Below, in pieces: positions 26,583 through 34,394 of a stretch of 64,000 bases of DNA; the first letter of the stretch is position 1; each line of letters opens with the position of its first letter. The stretch lies in assembly GCA_900465665.1 (NCBI GenBank), contig UBJO01000069.1:30810-94809 (forward strand), given 5' to 3'. A program made the position numbers and the translations under genes. The notes beneath the pieces were generated by a model. It was not told the DNA's origin. It ran no database searches and worked only from the letters and a program-made list of their open reading frames with translations. The stretch comes from Hyphomicrobiales bacterium. GTDB taxonomy: Bacteria; Pseudomonadota; Alphaproteobacteria; Rhizobiales; Rhizobiaceae.

Positions 26583-26738
26583 ATCGAAGCAATGCACCTC
26601 CTCCCGCAGAGCTTCGTGTTTCAGGCGACCCACTTCTCCTCCCAGGGTTGCCTGACCGAACAGCGGCACTCCTCCTCCCAGCCGTTGTTCAATTCTTTCG
26701 AAAGCCTGCCGCACCTCCTCCCGCGGCAGGCTTTTTTG
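26583..26738 (+). ncRNA. Small RNA of the alpha-r14/NfeR1 type with four CCTCCTCCC-type (anti-Shine-Dalgarno) loops and terminator
   Basis: Four hairpins follow each other, each with a CCUCC-rich loop. Stems: CGAAGC/GCTTCG (26585/26611), CAGGCGACCC/GGGTTGCCTG (26622/26645), GAACAGCGGC/GCCGTTGTTC (26658/26681), and AGCCTGCCGC/GCGGCAGGCT (26703/26723) with a T-run at 26732-26737. The loop motif CCTCCTCCC is exact at 26597, 26671 and 26714, and is CTCCTCCC at 26636. The last hairpin is a perfect Rho-independent terminator, which fixes the strand. Rhizobial alpha-r14 RNAs such as NfeR1 of Sinorhizobium have this architecture and pair with Shine-Dalgarno sequences of transporter mRNAs. The 5' end is estimated. 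No protein gene is supported in 26365-26800. Confidence 0.85.
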
Positions 26739-26800
26739 TTTCTTGCACGTTCACATTCTCAGACCAGGCGTCAAAGCTGACTGCCTCGTCGAGCCGCCTC

Positions 26801-27489
26801 CTAGCGGCTTCCGGATACAGCAGAGATGCTATGCGCGGCTTGGTAGATCGCGAAAGCATCTTCGAATCTCACCTCTCGGGGATTGTTCACCAGCAAGCGC
26901 TGCTGCTTCATTGCGTCTGTGGCCAAAGTGCCGAGTTTATCTTCCGCAACGCCAACCTCTGACAGCTTGGTGGGAAGGCCAAGCTGTTGACACAGTGCTG
27001 CAAGCCGATTGATCATTTCATCGGCGCGATCCGTGGAAGACGACATCGCCATGTCTGCGAAGAGGCAGGGTGCCAATTCCGCATATTCCTTGCCGCAATA
27101 GGGGAGGTTGAAGCGCATGACCTCCGTGAGGACCAAGGCGTTTGAAAGACCGTGCGGAATGCCGTAATGGCCACCGAGCGGATACGCAAGGGCATGGACC
27201 GCGGCGACTGGGGAATTGGCGAACGCCTCGCTCGCGAGAAGGGAGCCGAGCAGCATGGCCCCACGTGCCTCGACGTAGGCGCCGTTGAGAACCGCTTGCT
27301 TAATATTGCCGCCGAGAAGGCGCAACGCCTCCTTGGCGAGAGCCTTCGAGATTGGATTGGCGTTCCGGCTGCGTGTCGTAAATGCCTCAATGGCATGAAC
27401 CATCGCGTCGATTCCGTCGCAGCCGTGACTGCGGGAGGTAGGCCGATCGTCAGTCGCGGATCGAGAATGGCGAAATCCGGAATAAGCAG
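26801..27489 (-). pseudogene. Iron-containing alcohol dehydrogenase remnant (5'-truncated and frameshifted)
   Basis: The C-terminal ~220 residues of a group III iron-dependent dehydrogenase (maleylacetate reductase-like). Present are GIDAMVHAIEAFTTRSRNA, the metal-site region VHALAYPLGGHYGIPHGLSN and the normal C-terminus. Further upstream the text LLIPDFAILDPRLTIGLPP continues in another frame. One base is missing at about 27414-27416, where a GGGAATC-type codon run should encode TGIDAM. Homology ends abruptly at 27489, where the N-terminal Rossmann half should begin. Both defects make it dead. It abuts the truncated lyase gene on the other strand. Confidence 0.82.
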
Positions 27490-27497
27490 GTTCGAAC

Positions 27498-28238
27498 GTC
27501 ACTGGCTATGGCACCATCGCTTCCTATCTTGGCCTGCCGGATGCCGGTATCGCCACCTATCGCGACATGCTTGAACGCATCGCCCAGATTGCCAAGATGA
27601 CTAAGACACCGATCATCGCCGACGCCGACACAGGCTATGGTGGCTTGCTCAATGTCCGCGAGACGGTTCGCGGCTATGAGCAGGCAGGCGTCAGCGCCAT
27701 CCAGCTTGAAGACCAGGAGTTTCCAAAAAAGTGTGGCCATACTCCGGGGCGACGCGTCATTCCAATGCAGGATATGGTCGACAAGATTCGAGTCGCCGTA
27801 GACAGCCGTTCGAGCAGTGACTTTTTGATCATCGCCCGCACGGATGCCCGCACTGCCCACGGACTCGATGATGCAATCCAAAGAGGACAGGCTTATGCGC
27901 AGGCAGGCGCCGATATTGTCTTCGTCGAATCGCCAGAAAGTCGCGTAGAGATCCAAGCGATTGCCGCGGCAATCGACAGACCGCTACTCGCCAATATGGT
28001 CAATGGCGGCCGCACGCCACTGGTTGCGAGGGACGAGCTCGCCGACCTCGGATACTCGCTGGCCATCTATCCGGCGCTTGGCTTTCTTGCTCACGGCCAT
28101 GCCGTCCGACAAGCCTATCAAGACTTGCAGGACAATGGCATTACCACCGACGCTATCGATCTCTATCCATTTGAGGAGTTCAACCGTTTGCTAGGCTTCG
28201 AGGACGTATGGGATTTCGAGAAGACGTACGCGCGATAG
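27498..28238 (+). pseudogene. Isocitrate lyase/PEP mutase family protein, 5'-truncated
   Basis: Open from 27486; homology begins with VTGYGTIASYLGLPDAG. About 240 residues follow, including ADADTGYGG, QLEDQEFPKKCGH with the catalytic KKCGH, IARTDAR and the C-terminus DVWDFEKTYAR. The family normally has ~40 more N-terminal residues leading to MTGYGT. A stop stands just upstream (27483), and no start codon precedes the homology. Translation could begin at the ATG at 27567, but that would lose the first strands of the barrel. Together with the neighbouring dehydrogenase remnant it looks like the result of one deletion that removed a shared divergent promoter and both 5' ends. Confidence 0.75.
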
Positions 28239-28316
28239 GAAAGTCCGCCAAGCGAAGGCATTAATAAGGGCCGCATCGCGTCTCGTTCTGGATGAGGCAA
28301 GCGTGGGACCTCGGAG

Positions 28317-28844
28317 GTTTGTTTCAGCACGTTCCGCAACCAGAATTTTCCGCTCCCGCCCGATACGACGGTTGTCGTCCTCCTCGGGTGTAAGAAGTTT
28401 GACCATCGAGCATGCGCGGGGCTCGCCACGTTCCCACGCCATCAAAGCGCGGATCAGCGTTTCGCCGTCGATGCGATCGGTCTTCGCCCGGCGATGCCGG
28501 CGAGGTATGGCAATCGATGCCGCCTCCACAATGTGGCTCTCTATCCAAGGTTCTTTGCTGAGCACTCGACCCAACCAGAAGCCATCAAGCCCAGCCTCTT
28601 GGATTACCACCAGCGGATAAAGCTTGTCTTTACGCCGCGTGGCCTTCTGGCGAAGTGCGGCAAAACACGAGAATAGTCCGGCGGTGTCGCCTCCAGTGAT
28701 AGTATGGCGAGACATCTTTTCGCTTCCAGGCGATAAAGCCGTTACGAGCCCTGTCGCTTTGCTCAGTTCCAACGAGACGAAAATTGCGCCAAGATTGATG
28801 GGGGTAGCGGTCTGTACTTGAATTTGATCTGCTGTCATCGGCAT
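28317..28844 (-). pseudogene. IS110-family transposase remnant (N-terminal DEDD domain only)
   Basis: About 176 residues of an IS110 transposase: LELSKATGLVTAL, then KLYPLVVIQEAGLDGFW, RRHRRAKTDRIDGETLIRAL (the DEDD nuclease region) and EEDDNRRIGRERKILVAERAE. The match stops near 28317; the rest of the frame down to 28191 runs antisense to the end of the lyase gene. The transposase_20 part with the catalytic serine is gone, so the copy is dead. The start is an ATG at 28844. Confidence 0.8.
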
Positions 28845-29048
28845 GATTGGCCTCCAGAGAGTTTTCGAGCGACCTCACTCTGCCACAGTGCTGGCCGCTG
28901 CTCACCCCTGATGGGATCTCAAGACCATTTACCGTGGGCTGAAACACTGCCTCGCCCTTTAATGGGCACCGTGCTCGTGATAAATGCGAGGAGCCAGGTG
29001 CGTGCATCAAGCGGTCTCGGAGTTGCCTCACCGACAACCGGTTTGACT
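28845..29048 (-). other. Non-coding left-end segment of the IS110 remnant (possible bridge-RNA region)
   Basis: About 200 bases upstream of the truncated transposase start and downstream of the Fic gene, with no convincing gene. In IS110-group elements the non-coding end upstream of the transposase encodes the bridge RNA that guides recombination. Position and length fit that, but I have not folded it, and the outer end of the element is not defined. Confidence 0.35.
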
Positions 29049-30032
29049 TTACCCAAATCGAGAAGCGTGGTTCGTTGGAAAGCTCAAAACCAATTCGTAG
29101 GCCGTGCTCCGTCCGCCAGCCTCGCCTTTTTGCAGGATGCCTTTAGCCATGAGGTCTGCAATGTCGCGAGATGCTGTGTCTTGGGATGCGTTCGTCAATT
29201 TTGCCCACTTGGTCGATGTGAGCTTGCCTTGGAAGTTTCCTTCCAGCAGCCGGTTGAGGACCTTGGCTTGCCGCGGATTGAGATCGCTTGCAGCATGCGC
29301 CTGCCAGAAATCATTTTTCAGCATCACGTTGTCGAGGGTCAGCAGCGCCTCGCCAACAGCATTGCCCAGACGATCGAGGAACCACTCGATCCAGTTCGTG
29401 ATGTCAAGGCTATCCTTGCTGGTAATTGATTGCAGAGCTTCATAGTACCCGATGCGGGATCGCTCGATTGCTGCGGACATGGAATAAAGTCGCTGGGCGC
29501 CCCCACCACTGCGTGCGAGCGTCATGTCGGCGATTGCGCGGGTTATGCGTCCGTTTCCATCGCCGAAAGGGTGAATAGCAACGAACCAGAGATGTGCGAT
29601 GGCTGCTTTGACGAGAGGATCCTGTTCGTGCGGCCCGTTGAACCACTCCAGGAACGTGGACATTTCAGCTTCCACCCGCTCTGCGGGTGGAGCAACATAG
29701 TCGACTTTTTCGTGCCCGAATGCGCCGGAAACGATTTCCATACGGCCGCCAGAGTCGTCACGCCAGTCGCCGACCCGAAGCTTATGGCCCCATTCGTTGC
29801 GACCAGTCGGGAAAAGAGCTCCATGCCATTGGAACAGTCGCTCTGCCGTCAGCGGGTCTGCGCAATTGATCGTGGCATCGAGCGTCATATGGACGATGCC
29901 CTCAACAGAGCGATTTGGAGTGACAAATCCATCGATATCGATGCCGAGCCGCCTGGCAAGCGAGGATCGAACCTGCTGCTCATCCAGCTTCTCTCCCTCG
30001 ATCGCTGACGATTTCACAACATCATCTGTCAA
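29049..30032 (-). CDS. Fic-domain protein, N-terminally damaged (possible pseudogene)
   Basis: The adenylyl-transfer motif is intact: HPFGDGNGR with catalytic H154 (numbered from 30032). Near the start is SSAIEGE, the inhibitory-helix motif [ST]xxxE[GN] typical of self-inhibited Fic proteins. A winged-helix part (LTSTKWAKLTNASQDTASRD) and a tail complete the chain. The only usable start is a TTG at 30032, inside the expected protein. Homologous text (GRVESLGFRTREATFLRALTDD) continues upstream to about 30095 and then meets an in-frame TAG. The normal first ~60 residues are lost or scrambled. The remaining part might still fold and act. Confidence 0.75.
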   Translation of the reverse strand: MTDDVVKSSAIEGEKLDEQQVRSSLARRLGIDIDGFVTPNRSVEGIVHMTLDATINCADPLTAERLFQWHGALFPTGRNEWGHKLRVGDWRDDSGGRMEIVSGAFGHEKVDYVAPPAERVEAEMSTFLEWFNGPHEQDPLVKAAIAHLWFVAIHPFGDGNGRITRAIADMTLARSGGGAQRLYSMSAAIERSRIGYYEALQSITSKDSLDITNWIEWFLDRLGNAVGEALLTLDNVMLKNDFWQAHAASDLNPRQAKVLNRLLEGNFQGKLTSTKWAKLTNASQDTASRDIADLMAKGILQKGEAGGRSTAYELVLSFPTNHASRFG

Positions 30033-30369
30033 CGCTCGTAGAAATGTTGCCTCGCGCGTACGAAAGCCGAGGCTCTCGACGCGGCCGAGGGCCGACTACG
30101 AGTTTGTAAAGTCCTAACTCATAAAAGTTCGAAATCGAAAGTCAGGCTTACGTTGAACGTTTTCGTCGAGACTCGTTTATGAGGGCCTCCTATCGATTGA
30201 AATTTTCTTGCGTTTGGTAATTTTGTCTCTGGGGACCTTAACGGCTTCAACCTTGGTTCTTGCATTCTATTTTGCTTTGCAGATGCTAATTTGATGACAA
30301 TGACGCGTTCTCTGTTTCCGAGAATCGTGCTCCTATCGGTAAGCCACAGCTGACACTCAAGGACATCTC
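30033..30369. other. Remnant of the Fic 5' end and intergenic region
   Basis: From 30033 to about 30115 the minus strand still encodes Fic-like residues, interrupted by a TAG at about 30101. The rest up to 30369 is AT-richer and carries no recognised gene. It probably includes the promoter of the hypothetical gene at 30370. Confidence 0.5.
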
Positions 30370-31029
30370 ATGATCCCCTTCGACCTAGCTGCAGTAACTT
30401 TCGCAGGCGGAGCCCTGATCGGCGCGACGTCGATTGGAGCATGGCTCTGGGCGAGAGGTGAGTTGGTCCGACAAAGTTCATTCAGCCAGGCAGCTCGCGA
30501 CCTTGCGATGCAGTCTGTGCTGGCGATCGATGACTTCGTCGGTGCCTGCTATATCGCAGCTCACGATTACCCTGAGTACGACGTCGATGAGCCTGAGAAC
30601 TTTTTCCTTCATTCTGATGATCCCGCTCTCGTCCTTCCCAAAGACGCCGACTGGTCGCTTCTAAACCGCGATCTCGCCGACGAAATCAGGTGGCTGCCGA
30701 ACCGGCTTCGCAATGTGCGCGATGCGTTGGAGTCGATCGAAATCGAGCCGCCGGACTTTAGCGATCTGTTCGAGCACAGACAGGATGATTACGCCCGCCT
30801 TGGCTTGCGTGCGATGGACCTCGTCGAGCGCATCTGCGCTGAACATCAATTGCCGTTGCCAACCCGCCCCGAATACTACGACCCTCGCAGTGAGTTCATT
30901 GCAAAGATATCGGAGATGGAGAATTTCTGGAAACGGCGAGCTCAATCCGCGCGGCAGGTTCCGAGTGAACCATCCAACGTGACACCGATTTTCGGGCGAA
31001 ATACAGCGCCAGAGAGCGCGTCAACCTAA
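30370..31029 (+). CDS. Hypothetical protein with one N-terminal membrane segment
   Basis: Not recognised. It has 219 residues: a hydrophobic stretch at 5-28 (LAAVTFAGGALIGATSIGAWLW) and then a soluble, acidic region rich in Asp/Glu (DYPEYDVDEPENFF) with predicted helices. The C-terminus is a polar tail. Codon use fits the neighbourhood. The layout suggests a membrane-anchored cytoplasmic domain. It is followed by an unrelated oxidoreductase, so no operon is indicated. Confidence 0.65.
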   Translation: MIPFDLAAVTFAGGALIGATSIGAWLWARGELVRQSSFSQAARDLAMQSVLAIDDFVGACYIAAHDYPEYDVDEPENFFLHSDDPALVLPKDADWSLLNRDLADEIRWLPNRLRNVRDALESIEIEPPDFSDLFEHRQDDYARLGLRAMDLVERICAEHQLPLPTRPEYYDPRSEFIAKISEMENFWKRRAQSARQVPSEPSNVTPIFGRNTAPESAST

Positions 31030-31182
31030 CAAAGCTTTGCACGGAGTGTGGTAATTGCAGTTCGCGTTTCATCGCCCGGGCCTGCTTCAGGGGCGCGGCG
31101 CTCTAAAACTGGATATCTTAGAGCCTTGCACCGAGCGCCATCGCCGCTAGTTCCAGATTGAGTGGAATTGTGGAGAGTGACC

Positions 31183-32229
31183 ATGCGTAGGATCGCAGTT
31201 ATCGGAATGGGCGCGATGGGAAGTGCCGTTGCAAAGGCTCTCCTGTCATCTGGCGCGGAAATCGTCACCTACCTAGAGGGACGATCATCGGAGACACGAG
31301 AACGCGCGGCGGCCGCGGGCATTCGCGAAGTTGATCGGCCGGCGTTGGTTGAGGCGGAAATTATATTATCAATCGTGCCGCCGTCTCAGGCTATGGAAGT
31401 GGCCGACCTCGTTGCGACGGCGATGCGCGCGTCGCAGTCTTCTGCGATCTTTGTCGACTGCAATGCCATTTCACCTCAGACGATGCGTTCGGTCGCTCAG
31501 CCGTTCGACAATACCGATGCCAAGGTGCTTGACGGCTGCATCATCGGGGGGCCTCCGACGGTAGGAAATCCTGGTCCACGTTTCTATCTGAGCGGAGATG
31601 CGAAAGAGACTGTGGCGGTTCTCGTCGAATACGGCTTGGATGCTCGGGCCCTGGACAGCGATATCGGTGCGGCGTCCGCCCTCAAAATGTGCTACGCGGG
31701 CATCAATAAAGGCCTCATCGGTCTCGGCACCTCGATGCTCCTGGCTGCCGCGAAGAATGGGGCGGAAGAAGCTCTCATGGCCGAGCTTTGTGAAAGTCAG
31801 TCGAGGCTCGTAGCGAAGTTCGCCGAAGGCATCCCCGACATGTACCCAAAAGCATATCGCTGGGTTGCGGAAATGGATGAGATTGCTGCGTTCTTGGGTG
31901 CAGATGATCCGGCTGCCGACATATTCTTTGGAATGGCAGGTGTTTTCCAACGACTGGCAACCGACCGCACAGGCAACAGCGCGATAGCGACGACCTTGTC
32001 CGAGATGCTGGCCGAGCGACCGCAGGGTAGCGTCAATCGTTACGACGCCTTGAGCAACGGCAACTTTGACGAAGGCAGCGAGGGCCTTGAGCCGGTTCCA
32101 AGCGCTCGTGGAAGCCAGGATAAAGTCGAGCTGGAAGCCGAACTTGAGGAGGGGCTTGAGGATAGCTTTCCTGCCAGTGATCCGATCTCGGCTACTGTCA
32201 CGAGCATACCGGGAAGCACAAGGACGTAA
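31183..32229 (+). CDS. NAD(P)-dependent oxidoreductase (6PGDH-like NAD-binding, DUF1932) with extra C-terminal tail
   Basis: About 348 residues. The Rossmann motif is VIGMGAMGSAV (from residue 6), followed by a beta-hydroxyacid-dehydrogenase-type core with the helical LKMCYAGINKGLIGLGT containing the usual lysine, and a DUF1932-type C-terminal domain. After residue ~305 there is a short acidic extension with LEEGLEDSFPASDPIS. That motif is known to me as a stand-alone or terminal segment of small rhizobial proteins. The ATG at 31183 has GGAGAG just upstream; an earlier TTG at 31162 is not needed. Substrate unknown. Confidence 0.82.
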   Translation: MRRIAVIGMGAMGSAVAKALLSSGAEIVTYLEGRSSETRERAAAAGIREVDRPALVEAEIILSIVPPSQAMEVADLVATAMRASQSSAIFVDCNAISPQTMRSVAQPFDNTDAKVLDGCIIGGPPTVGNPGPRFYLSGDAKETVAVLVEYGLDARALDSDIGAASALKMCYAGINKGLIGLGTSMLLAAAKNGAEEALMAELCESQSRLVAKFAEGIPDMYPKAYRWVAEMDEIAAFLGADDPAADIFFGMAGVFQRLATDRTGNSAIATTLSEMLAERPQGSVNRYDALSNGNFDEGSEGLEPVPSARGSQDKVELEAELEEGLEDSFPASDPISATVTSIPGSTRT

Positions 32230-32238
32230 ACGCTTCCG

Positions 32239-33003
32239 ATGACCGCAGCCAATTCAACCCCAATCGCCGTTGTGCGCATTGTCGATCTTGAGACCGGCGG
32301 CAATGGCCCGCATGAGGTTTGCGAAATCGGTTGGCAGGACGTGGTCCAAACTCAAGATGGCCGATGGCAACTTGATGTCGAGCGTGGCTCATTGATGGTC
32401 AATCCGGGACGACCTATCTCGCCGGAAACGAAAGCCGTTCATCACATCCTCGACAGTGACGTCGCCGGAGCGCCTTTGTGGAGGGAAGTCGCATCATCGG
32501 TGCTGCAACCGCGTCGGCCTTTGGTAGCACTGGCCGCTCACCGCGCAGCGTTCGAACAACGATATTGTACTGCTCGTCTTACCGGAGGTGCAGAATGGAT
32601 TTGCACATGGAAGTGCGCGTTGAGGCTATGGCCTGACCTGCCGCGGTTTTCAAACCAGATGCTCCGCTACCTCCGCATGCCGGAGGGGTTGGTCCACGAG
32701 CTAGGCCTCCCGGCCCACCGAGCGCTACCTGACGCGTATGTGACCGCCCACCATCTTCGCGACATGCTCAACGAGGCGCCGCTGGAAAAGTTGCTTGCGT
32801 GGAGCGCCGAACCAGGGCTTCTGCCCCGCATTCCCTCTGGACCGGGACGGGGAAAACCTTGGGATCACGTCGACATGGAAATCGTGCAGCACTTCCTCAC
32901 GGATCGAGATCGAGATGTCCGGTTCACTGCCGAGACGGAAATCGCGCGACGGGGCGGGGAGCCTGCGCGGGAGCCTAGCCCAGCCCAAGGCCGTCTCCTT
33001 TAG
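32239..33003 (+). CDS. DnaQ-like 3'-5' exonuclease (ExoX type)
   Basis: A 254-residue protein of the DEDDh superfamily. Motif I is VDLETGG (D16, E18), motif II is AAHRAAFEQRY, and motif III is HRALPDAYVT with His and Asp. After the domain come the SGPGRGKPWDHV and RDVRFTAETE-type elements found at the ends of ExoX-like proteins. It should remove nucleotides from single-stranded DNA 3' ends, perhaps in repair. It starts nine bases after the oxidoreductase stop. Confidence 0.83.
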   Translation: MTAANSTPIAVVRIVDLETGGNGPHEVCEIGWQDVVQTQDGRWQLDVERGSLMVNPGRPISPETKAVHHILDSDVAGAPLWREVASSVLQPRRPLVALAAHRAAFEQRYCTARLTGGAEWICTWKCALRLWPDLPRFSNQMLRYLRMPEGLVHELGLPAHRALPDAYVTAHHLRDMLNEAPLEKLLAWSAEPGLLPRIPSGPGRGKPWDHVDMEIVQHFLTDRDRDVRFTAETEIARRGGEPAREPSPAQGRLL

Positions 33004-33398
33004 CTGGGTGCAGGAAGAGGCAAGCTGAAAATGACTGGCGGGGAGAGCCCGGGCGGCCCTCTCTTAGGCAAAATGTCCAAACGGGCAGACGGACGTCGGG
33101 CTCGGGATGCCTAAAAATGGGAGCCGGTATCGCGCGCGCATGGCCGTTTCTTCGGCGAAATCCTGCTTGCCAATACGCCTATTCAAGCAGGCAATCTAGC
33201 TGGCGACTGTGAGGTCGAGATCGAGACGCAGGCCGTGGTCAACTGAACCGTCAGCCCTGATTGCCGTCGGTTAATATGCATCCGCGCTCGTACCACAATA
33301 TTGTGGCTGCCCAATCAGCGAGCACATCTGTCGCTTGACACTGTTTTGGGCACTGCCTACAAAACTTGACCAAATGATAAAACAGGGGGTTCTCGTCC
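33004..33398. other. Intergenic region before the BMP transport operon
   Basis: A GC-rich hairpin (GGAGAG ... CTCTCT, about 33041-33062) lies after the exonuclease gene but lacks a T-run. A short plus-strand stretch ending in a stop at 33245 (ILLANTPIQAGNLAGDCEVE) could be the debris of a fumarylacetoacetase-like C-terminus; this is weak. The last 70 bases hold the promoter described separately. Confidence 0.4.
33335..33363 (+). promoter_or_regulatory. Probable sigma-70 promoter of the BMP operon
   Basis: TTGACA (33335-33340) and TACAAA (33358-33363) are separated by 17 bases. AGGGGG (33384-33389) then precedes the ATG at 33399. A second TTGACC (33366) followed by AAATGATAAA overlaps the start region and could be an operator. 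Confidence 0.5.
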
Positions 33399-34385
33399 AT
33401 GATCAATGATTTCAAGCTCTCACGCCGTGCTCTGATCGCATCCGCAGCAGCAGTCGGTGCCAGCGCGTTCATTCCGGCGGCTCGCGCGGCAGCGCCGCTG
33501 AAGGTGGCCGGCATTCATGGCTCCCCGGTCGAAAATGCTTGGAACTCGGTTCTGCATGCAGCCCTGCAGGAAGCCGCTAAGGAAGGCGTGATCGAATATG
33601 TCTTCTCTGAAGGCGTTTCGGGCACCGATTACGGCCGCGCGATGCGCGAATATGCCGAACAGGGCAACAAGCTGATCATCGGTGAAGCCTATGCTGTCGA
33701 AAGCGAAGCCCGTGAAGTGGCGGGCGAATATCCGGAAACCGCCTTCGTTCTCGGCTCCAGCGGCAAGCAGGCCGGCGACAACTTTGGCGTCTTCGGCACC
33801 TGGAACCATGACGGCGCCTATCTCGCCGGCATGCTTGCCGGCAAGATGACCAAGAGCAACACGGTCGGTGCCGTCGGCGCCATGCCGATCCCGGAAGTCA
33901 ACATGCTGATCAACGCCTTCGGCGAAGGCGTGAAGGCCGTCAATCCGGATGCCAAGGTGCTCGTCTCCTTCATCGGCACTTTCTTCGATCCGCCGAAGGC
34001 ACGCGAGGCAGGTCTTGCCCAGATCGATGCCGGTGCGGACATCCTGTTCGGCGAGCGTATCGGCACGGCGGATGCGGCCAAGGAGCGCGGCATCAAGGCT
34101 GTCGGTTCGCTGATCGACTACACGCCACGTTATCCGCAAACCGTATTTGCCAACGCGCTTTGGGGTTTCCGCCCGATCCTCAACGCGGCGATCGCCGATG
34201 TTGCGGCCGGCAAGCCGGTCGGCAAGGATTACACTCCTTTCGGCCTCCTGAAGGAAGGTGGCAGCGACATCGCCTATACGAAGGGTGTTGCCCCGGCGGA
34301 TGCAGAAGCTGCGATGGAAGCCAAGCGCGCCGAGATCAAGGCTGGTACGTTCGAAGTGCCGCGCAACATGAACGAGCCGAAGTAA
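33399..34385 (+). CDS. BMP-family ABC transporter substrate-binding protein
   Basis: A 328-residue protein of the basic membrane protein (PnrA-like) class. The N-terminus has a Tat-like signal (LSRRALIASAAAVGASAF...ARA). The mature part has GSPVENAWN, IGEAYAVESEAREVAGEYPETAF, FGTWNHDGAYLAGMLAGKMT and GADILFGERIGTADAAKERG. This class binds nucleosides, purines or related heterocycles. It heads an operon whose other genes encode an amidase, an ATPase, two permeases and an amidohydrolase. The ligand is probably an N-heterocycle. Confidence 0.92.
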   Translation: MINDFKLSRRALIASAAAVGASAFIPAARAAAPLKVAGIHGSPVENAWNSVLHAALQEAAKEGVIEYVFSEGVSGTDYGRAMREYAEQGNKLIIGEAYAVESEAREVAGEYPETAFVLGSSGKQAGDNFGVFGTWNHDGAYLAGMLAGKMTKSNTVGAVGAMPIPEVNMLINAFGEGVKAVNPDAKVLVSFIGTFFDPPKAREAGLAQIDAGADILFGERIGTADAAKERGIKAVGSLIDYTPRYPQTVFANALWGFRPILNAAIADVAAGKPVGKDYTPFGLLKEGGSDIAYTKGVAPADAEAAMEAKRAEIKAGTFEVPRNMNEPK

Positions 34386-34394
34386 GCCGGATCG

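Noticed and set aside
26432..26962. A 176-codon plus-strand frame
   Set aside because: It runs through the four hairpins of the small RNA and is full of PPP/LLL text created by the CCTCC loops.
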